This document shows positions 46,223-55,697 of a stretch of DNA of 64,000 nucleotides, piece after piece. Location of the stretch: assembly GCA_951230915.1 (NCBI GenBank), contig OX579635.1:34100001-34164000 (forward strand), written 5' to 3'. How positions within the stretch are numbered: position 1 is the first letter of the stretch; every line of letters begins with the position of its first letter. Below the pieces are notes generated by a model, which saw only the letters and a program-made list of their open reading frames with translations, was not told the origin of the DNA and did no database searches. The position numbers were made by a program, and so were the translations under genes. The stretch is from Antitrichia curtipendula. Lineage: Eukaryota > Streptophyta > Bryopsida > Hypnales > Leucodontaceae.

Positions 46223-46431
46223 TTTAGGCACCAGATTTTGATGCCTTGTACACCAAAATTTGATGCTTGGGAGCATTTAAGGGTTATACAATAGAAATTT
46301 ATATTCAATTTTTGTGTACTATAGTACATGACACTAATAACCAACAATGGGCAATTTAAGTGGTTAGCCTCAGGCTTTGTCAAAAAAAAGTTATCAAAAT
46401 TGAGTCCACCAAGATGAAGCTTAGGGTTTAA

Positions 46432-46834
46432 CCCTTTAACTCTTGGTCGACCTTATTTTGGTCGATTTTGACTCTTTTTAGTTTGTAGAGAGAGCATGTC
46501 AAGGAATTTGATGACGTGGCAAAGGAAACAGATCTAGGGAACTAGAAGGTGAAGAGCTTAGGACAATAATCAAGCCAATATGAGGTGGCATGTGGCTAGA
46601 GGGTTGGAAAAACTAAAAAAGTACTCGCTGAAAATACATGATAAATGCAAAAAAATGACCATAACAACTAATAGTGATCATGATTCATGATGCATAACAC
46701 TAAACCCTGCAAGATGCTTCCATCTGTACGGTCAGATCTGTGATAGACATCTATTTTCAGTAACCCTAAAATTTCCCCAAAATGAAAATACAAAGGAATG
46801 GCCAACTGTGGAATCAACCACGATCGTTAAAGGG
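46432..46834. mobile_element. TTAA-flanked element (403 bp) at the end of duplicated copy 1
   Basis: CCCTTTAACTCTTGGTCG after TTAA (46428-46431) and CGTTAAAGGG before TTAA (46835-46838). Homology to copy 2 stops exactly at its left TTAA. Confidence 0.75.
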
Positions 46835-46838
46835 TTAA

Positions 46839-47490
46839 GCGCAGTGCCACAAGCTTTGATGATGTCTGGAATTCCTCATATCCTTCTGACACTCTATTTG
46901 AAATGCGTAAAACTTCATTCTTGCATGTTCAATATTGTGTAGTAGTGGGTGTTGTCTTATTGAATATTTGAACATTTTTGTACAACAATACATTCATCAC
47001 GGTTGTATTAGACTGAAACGTCTGGAAACATGTATAATGTGGTACCTGTGTGCCTTGCCCGTGCTTTGCACGGCGTCCAATTTGAGATTTGCAGAATTGA
47101 AATGTTGTAAGTTCAAATTTGAGAAAGTTTAATGAGTCCTCATAGTTCCAAACTTCCAAAGGATTTTTAAAAGTTCAATGACTTTTTACCCTCACATTTA
47201 GTTGAGCTCTTTCCTTTTTTCTTTGTGATGTTTCACAATTTGAGTACCTTTTCCTCTCTTTTTCCTCCTCTTTATTAGAATTTGTGGAGTTAATAGAAAA
47301 TTCATGGCATGCCATGTCATTATACCATGAGACACTTTAACTTGAGACATTCTAGCATGGGATAGGCACACCACTGACCACGCTTTATGATATAGATTCT
47401 CTTACAACAACAAAGATTGTTAAAGCTTACCACATTTTTGGTATATTTTTTTTGTCAACTTTTGTATTGTGAAGATGGTTGGAACCATGG
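46839..47490. other. Spacer between duplicated copies; no recognised gene
   Basis: Overlapping frames on both strands at 46929-47159 are without domain. No further repeat boundary was fixed. Confidence 0.45.
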
Positions 47491-47494
47491 TTAA

Positions 47495-47714
47495 CCCTTA
47501 AACGTCTGAGCGTGCCGCTACGGGGTAGTTTCCATGTATTTGGAATGGATCCACACCTTTGCTACATTTGAGACCAACAAAGAAGTTGGAGAATAGATCA
47601 ATGCGGTTCTAGTGAGCTACTTGAGATCCCAAATTAAAATTTCTTATTAGTAGCAAATGATAATTATACGTCAGCATATGTACGCCGTACGGTTCCCTAT
47701 GGACCGTTCAAGGG
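47495..47714. mobile_element. TTAA MITE, 220-bp member of the 226-bp family, reverse orientation
   Basis: Flanked by TTAA at 47491-47494 and 47715-47718, ends CCCTTAAACGTCTGAGCG and GGACCGTTCAAGGG. The interior has ATGGATCCACACCTTTGC and CGTCAGCATATGTACGCCG, the reverse of the copies at 5598 and 45997. Confidence 0.85.
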
Positions 47715-48546
47715 TTAATGTTTTAAACATTAGGGTTAGTCACAGCAAGGCTCAGGTATTCACTGAGTTCAAGAAATGGTTCCCAAGCCTTTGTAGTGGA
47801 GAGAGAATTTTCAGTAAACTCAGGGAAAACTAAGCCCAAGAACTGTGCTAGAAACCCCACTGTAACGTTCACTGACCTCGATGAAATCTGATATCCTACC
47901 GTGACTACCCCTACTGTCTAAGGTAGGAGGCTCTAATTTGGACTAGGCTCTAAAATGGACCACCTCCTCAAATGTACTTCACTTGTACATGTTTTTCACA
48001 ACTTTTCAACAATGAACATGCACTGTACATTTGAGAATAATTACGCAATAGTAACGTGCAACAAACAACGCTTGTCAAACTGTTTCAGAGCGAACTAAAG
48101 AAATAGCTTAACTTTGAAACTGGATAAAATCAAGTCACTATGTGCCAAAACGTTGACATTGACGAAACTTTTAATGTTTGAAATGGATTTGGAACTTGCT
48201 TACAAAACAGACAAACATTGAGTCTCTACTCTCTATATCTTAGACATGAATGCTTAATCATTTTATTATACGCAACCGTTTTAGAGTTGCAGGAGGGGGA
48301 TATAATCTAAGAAATGGAAATTTTCTAGGTATTACGATGAAGCTTATTTAATTAAGATATAGCTACGCTACCAATGGCCTCGAAACTCAAACAATGGCTA
48401 CAATAAGTAGCTTTCTGTCAATGCCAAGCCTTTTCAACTCATGGGTGAAAAAACCAACAATTCTAGATTCCTGATCAGCCAAGTGGGAATGAAGTCACAT
48501 CATTCCACCATTATAGAGGCTCGGACCGGTCGTTCATGAATTAAAG

Positions 48547-49220
48547 TTACATGCGGAACTGCTTCTGGATCTCGTCGACGGTGTGGCCGTCGATGCGGAA
48601 GGCCTGCTTGAGCACCTCGTCCTTGATGTCGGGCATGAAGAGAGCGGGGGCCACCTGCTGCGTGCCCGGGTTCTGGCTGCTCAGCCCCGCGAATGCCAGC
48701 GCTGGGCCCTTGCCCACGTTGAGCTGGAAGTGGATGAGGCCCTTGGGGAACACGAACGCCTCCCCCGCAGAGATGGTGGTGGCGAACAGCGTGTTCATGG
48801 TGCCGTTGGTGCTCACGAACCCCACGTACAGCTCCCCCTTCATCACAATCAGCAGCTCCGTCGCCCGCGGGTGAATGTGCGGCGGGTTGATGCCGCCCTG
48901 GGCGAAGTCGATGCGCGCTGCGGAGATGCCCTGCGTGTTGAGGCCAGCGAACTGCGTCATGGCCAACGGGGTGACGGCGGCCTCGTTGACAGTGTTGGTG
49001 TCGCCTGGGTACTTCAGCTTGTCGGACACGAAGTCTTTGTACGTCACCTCAGCAATCGGTTTGCAAGGGAACCTGTTGATGGTGACGCCGGAGTCCATGA
49101 CGGCGACGCAGACGTCCTGGAGGGGTCCGGGTCGTCCGCCATGGCCATCATGGGATGGACGAGAGCCACGGTGAGCAGCACAACCACCGTCGCCCACATT
49201 GCGCGGTTCATCATGACCAT
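48547..49220 (-). pseudogene. Germin-like protein (cupin), copy 2, same one-base frameshift
   Basis: Identical in the coding region to copy 1 as far as I can read. It has the ATG at 49220-49218, a signal peptide, the four-C run at about 49125-49122 where one base is missing, and an intact mature cupin frame ending in QKQFRM. Both metal-ligand boxes and the N-terminal Cys pair are present. The shared defect means either that the mutation came before the duplication or a later homogenisation, or that the same base-call problem affects both. The lack of any other damage in ~190 mature codons argues for a recent event. A very short non-canonical intron is possible but not supported by GT-AG ends. 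Confidence 0.85.
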
Positions 49221-49373
49221 GGTGGCGAGCTAGCTAGCTAGTCTCTTATCTGGAGCACGGCGAGCACAAGTACTGATCGATGTGGTTCGTGAGGTTAGTT
49301 GCCTGAGAGAGAGAGGTGGATTGTGATGAAGGAGTCGATAAGTTGTTGCTGGTTGATGCCTAGAGTGCCGCTC

Positions 49374-49383
49374 TTTATATAAG
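49374..49383 (-). promoter_or_regulatory. TATA box of germin-like copy 2
   Basis: CTTATATAAAGAG on the minus strand, at the same distance from the ATG as in copy 1. The surrounding 5' flank is nearly identical between copies, so both promoters should respond alike. Confidence 0.6.
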
Positions 49384-49772
49384 TTCTGTGCTGCACCCAA
49401 ATCCATTGCGCTCCCATGTCACTGGGCTAAGTCATGCACGCGGTCAAGACCTTGAAACTGAACGGCATGACTGAACAAACGAACTTTTCGATAAAGTGGT
49501 GACGGACTACTCAGGCGGCTTACTCGTCGTAATGCACGAGAGATGGACCAGAACGTTGTTCATCGAAGTCTGGGAGTTCTGTTGAGGAAGTGTGCTGTAA
49601 GGTGTGGAGCCCGCTGATCTATATTTGCGAGAGTTGCGAGTTAAATACTACAGCACGTTCTCCCTCTAGTCTTTTGGAATGCGGAAAATTCTAGTCCTCC
49701 AGGTCCACCAGTAATTGCATGTGATTAGAGATCAGCGTATTCAGCAGTGACTCGTTGAAAGTATATAACAGG

Positions 49773-50066
49773 TTATTCGTTAATTTGGTAAAAAGCTTAC
49801 ATTTTGGGAATTCAGGTGCCCTTCTGAAACCGAAACACCATCCCAAGGAAACTGGGAAAAAGGAGGTGTCCCACTTTGTTATCTCCCCAAACCCAAAAGT
49901 TAGATTTGAAGGTATCCGATTCAGTCTGAGCCACTAAGATTTTTTCCCTTGCAAATGCCTCCTCTCAGGTGACGACACGTGTAGGTTTGAGGAGATCACC
50001 TCAAACTTTTGAAAGCAAATTTGAAAGAGTGAAAAGTCCCAAATTATACTGATTTTCTCAATTTAC
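49773..50066. mobile_element. CGTTAATTTGG-ended MITE upstream of germin copy 2
   Basis: The counterpart of 41532-41825, with the internal palindrome variant TTTGAGGAGATCACCTCAAA near 49988. The near-identical zone between the two duplicated copies ends just downstream of it. Confidence 0.65.
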
Positions 50067-51195
50067 CTGGGATGGTAATCCGAGCTCAAACTTATTTTTT
50101 TTGTACACGTGTCCTCACTTGAGAGTTGAGGGGAGGAATTTGCAAGGTAAAATTTTTTAGTGGCTCAAATCAAATCTGACGCCTTTAAATCTAATTTAAG
50201 GTGACTTTTTGAGATTAAGGTGGAGTACAAAATGGTACCATTGTTTTTACCAATTTAACGAATAACGCGTTATATTCATTTGATGTAAGTTGCGAACTTG
50301 CGATGAGCAGAAAGTAGAATCCGCCAACCAAAAACTCTGATCTTTAATTGGATTAAGTGTTGAATCGAGGTCCGTGACATTTTACTGCGCCCTCCTACAT
50401 GCAAATGATGAATTGCTCGACACTCAAGGTCGGGCCACACAGTCCAAACCGGCAGTCCAAACTGGCAGTTTGTAAAAAACAGGTGGCCGATTTACATGTT
50501 TGTTGAAAATGCAGATTCTTTGAGGAGGTGGTGGTCCACTGTAGGAGCCTTATGATCTTTTGCCTTCAAATTTTTCATCACTAATTTCACAAACTTCCGA
50601 AAAATATGAAACAACTTGGGTAAGATTAGATGTTGATTCTTCTTTGCCTTTCAAGAAAAACTTACTGAAAAATGTTTCAAAAAGTTTCACCTCCTCAAAT
50701 TTTAGTTTCAGCCCTTAGATGGTCCATCTATGAACCTCCCCACCTTACATTTGGTTAGGTGTTTTTTTTTCAAATTGTTTGTCAGTTCCTCTTTTACGGT
50801 TTTGTTCGTTTTTTCCACTTTAGAGGATTCTCATTTGCAAAATGCTAGAGCTGCTACTAGTGATTCTTGGAGGTGCACATATGTGCATTCAATAAATTAT
50901 AGTGTAATAATTATTTACAAAAAGAAGACATACTGTAGTAGAGCAGCGTTGCATCTAAAGTTGACAACAATTTGTAGTAAGTGTTCAATTTTGGATATTT
51001 CCTAACGATTTTGTTCAATATCTATTGTCTATCTATTTTTAGATTAAGAATATCACTTGGCATTGTCCTTTTCAGTGCATGGAATAGTAGTAGCACATGT
51101 TTTTTCGTCATCAAGGCATATGATAAAATAGAGACATCAGTTTCTTTTTATGAAAATTGAAAAGCATACAATGTAGAACATTGTTGAGTTTTAAT
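50067..51195. other. No recognised gene (copy 2 downstream flank)
   Basis: The counterpart of 41826-42947, with scattered substitutions and small indels. The frame at 50730-51005 matches 42483-42758 but has no identifiable domain and no splice or start context. Confidence 0.45.
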
Positions 51196-51203
51196 TTTTA
51201 AAT

Positions 51204-51561
51204 CAGAGTTGTCTTGTCGGACAGGGCTTGAGTTTGCTTGTTGTGTTGTTTGTCTGATGTTTGATGTCGTGCATGACAAATGTTGAGTATGAGTGACAAT
51301 CTTGTCTAATAAGGCCCTATTTATCAACTGAAGATATTATTGAAATGTACTTTAAACATGATCCAAAATGTAGAATCTAGTAAGTGAATATTGAATTGAA
51401 CTTCAAAAAAATAAAACATGAATATGTCAAGATCAGAAATAGGAAGAGCTTTATTTGAAAGTCAACCTTAAGTTTGACTCTACTAGACGGACAAAAGGGC
51501 TCATGTCCGTCTATAACGTCGAGTCTGTCAAGTTGTCGCCATGTCGGGGAAGACAACCCTG
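51204..51561. mobile_element. hAT-like MITE (358 bp), copy-2-specific
   Basis: Starts CAGAGTTGTCTTGTCGGAC and ends GGGGAAGACAACCCTG, matching the 371-bp element at 19697-20067 through its length (CTAATAAGGCCCTATTTATC, GTCAACCTTAAGTTTGACTC). Flanks are TTTTAAAT (51196-51203) and ATTTAAAT (51562-51569). The empty site in copy 1 reads ATATTTAAATCC. The left flank differs by one base, a later mutation. Confidence 0.92.
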
Positions 51562-51569
51562 ATTTAAAT

Positions 51570-52733
51570 CCAACTTGAGCCAGTGACCAAAGAAGGGAAA
51601 TTGGCTTTGCAATGATTTGTCTGATCATATGATAACTCTGATCTAGTATCACTAAAACGTTAGGTTCATTTAAAAACTGATGAAATTGTGCCAATTTGCT
51701 TTGTTTCACTTCTTTTAACTGTGTCAGGATTAAAACTTTCCATGCTTGTTACAAGGGATAATTGCTCAAAATGACTTAATAGTGCAAAATCTTAGTGCAA
51801 TTCAAACCATTTCGAAGGTTGCAAGTATGAAATATCAATTTCATTTAAGGTGTTAATTGGATTACAAATTTTAACCTTAAACCATTTGTAATTGAGAACC
51901 ACCATGGATAGTTTTTGATAATTTTGTTTCACAATTTAGATCATATTGTTGGCATATTCCATGTTGCCTACAACAAGATCTTAGATTTGTAATCTATAAT
52001 ATGGGAATAGATACGTGTACCACACCCTTTTTAGTACTCTACCACACTCTCACGATGAATTTTAGATTTCTATCATCAAAAAGTTAAATTTGAGAATTTG
52101 GAATTCAGATTTGGATTTAGAAACCTTGATTTTGTCTAGAATCATAAAAATGTTCTAATTAAACAACACCTAATGAAAAAGCTTATCATTTTTATAAACA
52201 AATGTAAAAGCAATATTTTTCCCCAAGCTAAGCATTTTCGTTGGATGTTGTTCAATTACAACCCTTTTTTTAATGGTTCTAGACAAAAATCAAGGACTCT
52301 TAGTCCAAATTTGAATTCAAAATTCTCAAATTCAACTATTTGGTGGTAGAAATCTGAAATTCACCCAGGGGGTGTGGTACAATACTTGAAAGGGTGTGGT
52401 ACTCATGTCAATTCCCTTATAATATAGAGGAGTCGCTTTATGATCACTAGAATCATACATCTTGTAATAATTGCATTTGATGTATAGTAAAAAAGTATCT
52501 TACAAATGCCTACTCCTTGCAAGTTTTTTTGCAATCAATTTAAGAACTCATATTAACCCCTAAATATCCAAGGCATCAAATTTTGTAGGGCAAAATTGGA
52601 TGCCTTGGGCATTTAGGATTGAACCATCTAGTATAATACCATAACAACTTTTTCCTCTAAAGCTGCCATGATACTCATTTTGCATCACTCATCAAAATAT
52701 CAAATTTCTACCTCTTGCTAAATGCACACGTAC
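51570..52733. other. No recognised gene (copy 2)
   Basis: AT-rich and homologous to 42957-44715, but lacking about 550 bp of copy-1 sequence (43930-44510 region) before the hairpin at 52555-52622. The hairpin (CCCCTAAATATCCAAGGCAT ... GGCATTTAGG) is a ~70-bp mini-element with TTAA-like flanks. Confidence 0.5.
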
Positions 52734-52737
52734 TTTA

Positions 52738-53027
52738 ACCCTCAAACGTCAAGGGCTGTCGATGTACTTGCCCTTGTACACTGTTAAAAGGTAAACAATG
52801 ATCTCTATAGTGGTGCCCACGCATTAAAATATTAGTTTTAAAACTTGCAAAAGTCAATAGTATATGTGACTTTGAAATTTCTCACAATTTTGGTTACGTA
52901 TAAATATGAGTACAATTGATGAGGTAATTTGTTTTGCTTCTATAATGGACCATGTGTTTATGATTACTTCTGAAAAAAGTCAAACATATTTTTTATGGCT
53001 TAAATTATCCCTTCATGCGCTAAAGGG
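52738..53027. mobile_element. TTAA-flanked MITE (290 bp), homologue of 44720-45030
   Basis: TTAA at 52734-52737 and 53028-53031; ends CCCTCAAACGTCAAGGGC and GCGCTAAAGGG. Shared by both duplicated copies, so it predates the duplication. Confidence 0.8.
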
Positions 53028-53642
53028 TTAACCAAGTTGGTAGATGGCCTATTATGAGATAAATCTTCTACATGCCCTTAGATTTTGACTTATACTAATC
53101 TTGATTAATCCTTGAGCTCCCAGACTTGTTTTAGGGTTAAAGAAAAAATAGGGTGTTTAATGGCCACTAGAGCTTGAAAATTTACATCCAAAAAAAGTGA
53201 CTGTAGAATTTGAAAAATGACTACCTTATTTGCTGTTGGGACTGACCACAATTGTTTCACCGTACAAAAAAAGTGAGATCAAATGGTGGTCCTTAACAAC
53301 AACATCCTATCAGTGGGGTGTTCAGGGGTTAATCACAACTTGCACAATTTACGTATTCTTTTTTATTGAACTTCAAACTACAAAGATTCTCACACAATAC
53401 CCGTACTGTATCTTGAGTCAAGTATTTTAAAATTTGATTATTTATTTTTGATTGTTTTGAAAGATGCAATACAAAAGGAATCAACACAGGAAGCATAGAC
53501 ACTAAGAAAAATTTGAAGTGACTCGTTAGAAACTACATTCAGACAATCTACAACTAGCTTAGTCCCTAAATGCCTTAAGGCTCCAGATTTTGGTGTTTTG
53601 TACACCAGAATCTGATGCCTGGGAGCATTTAAGGGTTATACA

Positions 53643-53805
53643 ATAGAAATTTATATTCAATTTTTGTGTACTATAGTGCATAACACTTATAACCAACAAT
53701 GGCCAATTTAAGTGGTTAGCCTAATAGAAATTTATATTCAATTTTTGTATACTATAGTGCATGACACTTATAACCAATAATGGCCAATTTAAGTGGTTAG
53801 CCTAA
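53643..53805. repeat. 83-bp tandem duplication specific to copy 2
   Basis: AATAGAAATTTATATTCAAT through AATTTAAGTGGTTAGCCT occurs twice in a row with a few substitutions. Copy 1 has one unit (about 46290-46372). Confidence 0.88.
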
Positions 53806-53865
53806 GGCTTTGTCAAAAAAAAGTTATCAAAAATTGAGTCCACCAAGATGAAGCTTAGGGTTTAA

Positions 53866-54786
53866 CCCCTAAAGGACCAAGGCCTTTATTTTGTCAAAAG
53901 ACACTCACAACTACCAGTTCTATGGCAAAGAGAAAAGAAGTTTGAAGATTGGTCTTTTTGCATATCTAACTGTAAGATCTTGTACTAGACTTGTATAAAA
54001 ATGTGCCACTAAAAACTTAAAAATTTTGACCGCAGAGATTGCAAGATATTTGGGTTTGAAGTCTAAAAATCAAGCTTTTTTGCACCTTGCACAGCTGGAT
54101 TATTTGACTTTGAACTTTTTTGATTTAAAATTTTTGCACTACAGAGTTTTGAGGTTTATTTTTGATGTTGGGGAATTGAGTTAAGAATCTTTGAAAAAAA
54201 AAAAAAACCAAAAATACCTAATTTTCATTCTTAAAAAAAACATTAAATAGAAGAAGGTTTGAGATTGAACAAAATCTTACATTGTTAATAACCTTGCAAT
54301 GGAATTGAATCACAATAATTCCAATGGTGAGATTGTTCTAGCAAGCAATCTTCACCCATTCCAATAGTTTTTTCTGCAAAAATGTTGAATTTGCATTCAA
54401 AGATGAAGTTTATAAGGTTTTTTTCAGAGCAAAACCACACCTACCCGCAAACTAAAACTTCTCATAACTGTCTATCTCAATTATCAAAATTGAATAATTC
54501 AAAGTTCCCCACATCCATATGAGTCTGAAGAACCAATTTCAGATTTTTATTTGAAAAAAATGTAATTTTTAAAGAAGTTTTTGGCTGCCCGAGGAGCAAC
54601 TTTTCTCGGATTTTCATGCATAACTTTTTCAATAATTGTTGGAATGAAAGAAAAATTACATTTCCACATAGATCTTTGAATTCCTCACCTTCAATAAAAG
54701 TTTCAGAAATTCATGCAAATTAGTTTAGCCATAGGTACATGCCCAAAATCTCATTTGTCCACGAAGGGACAATGGTCCTTTAGGGA
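53866..54786. mobile_element. ~920-bp TTAA-family element at the end of duplicated copy 2
   Basis: CCCCTAAAGGACCAAGGCC after TTAA (53862-53865) and GGACAATGGTCCTTTAGGGA before TTAA (54787-54790). Interior order matches 15181-16267. Outside it, GAGTCCACCAAGATGAAGCT (left) and its inverse AGCTTCATCTTGGTGGACTC (right) form a further inverted repeat, so the element sits inside an older foldback that extends to about 54870. Confidence 0.85.
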
Positions 54787-54790
54787 TTAA

Positions 54791-55697
54791 GCTTCATCTT
54801 GGTGGACTCAATTGGCCAGTGTTGTGTTGGTTATAAGTGTCATGCACCGTATAGTCAATTTGTGTCCCCTTTGTTAGTTGAGGAGAACTACTTTCATTGC
54901 ACGAAACTTCCGTATCTTAAATTTTCATAACCTGGTCATCATAAACTAGATTTTGAGTAACATCATTAGAACTTGAACAGCGTCATATAAGATTGAACAA
55001 CTGACCTTCCAAAAAAGGTCTCATTAGGGTCAAAGATGCTGTTGTATTTGAGGAGATACTAAACATAACATCTTTCTTTTTGGAAGTTTTCTTATCAAGT
55101 GAACTAATCCCTGGACCAGTTCACAGCCTTCCACAATAATCACGAGGCATGCAATCATCAAACTAGTCAAATTGGCCAAAATGACTTTCTAAGCATACTT
55201 CAGTGTATTTCATCCAAATGTAGGAGTGAAAATTACTCAATACTCTCCTATTAGAGGAGATACAATCATGTATAAACCTACGAATAACCACAGTAACCTA
55301 GAAACACATTAGTCACCAACGTCAAGCGTGTAAAATAAGAGCAAAGACTACTGGGCATAACACCAAAAATTAAGGAAGCTCTCCACAAAAGCGGAAGAAA
55401 CTGGCATTGAAATGGCAGGCACTTCACAGTTCACCTCTCACAAATCAATCCGGTGTGTGCCAGCAAAAGTAAATTACATAGTCTAGAACCCCTGAGATAC
55501 ACGTACATTGCTCATCAACTCTTTTTTGTGTTCACCGTCGTCGATTTCATTCGCCAGCGCAGAAAATTCCAAAGTTGTGAAAGAATCTTAGCTAATTGCC
55601 CAAAATTCAGTAAGAGATCAGCACCAATTCATGGCAGATCAGATCACCAAGTTGGCCTACGTACCAGACTTTAAATCTCCATTAAAAAAAGAAGGGT
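54791..55697. other. 3' flank of the desaturase gene; no recognised gene
   Basis: The first ~80 bp are the right arm of the older foldback. The remainder shows no domain-bearing frame; part may be the 3' untranslated region of the desaturase gene, which ends at 55698. Confidence 0.5.

Larger units (their letters stand above)
39570..46431. repeat. Segmental duplication, copy 1
   Basis: Aligns in direct orientation with 47811-53865. From 39570 to about 41855 the copies are almost identical at a constant offset of 8241 bp (one clear change is CGAACGAAC versus CAAACGAAC near 41234/49475). Beyond that, substitutions and indels accumulate. Copy-specific insertions and tandem duplications are listed separately. 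Confidence 0.95.
47811..53865. repeat. Segmental duplication, copy 2
   Basis: Partner of 39570-46431. It lacks the two copy-1 TTAA insertions and the 177-bp tandem unit, but carries its own hAT-like MITE (51204-51561) and an 83-bp tandem duplication (53643-53805). Confidence 0.95.
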
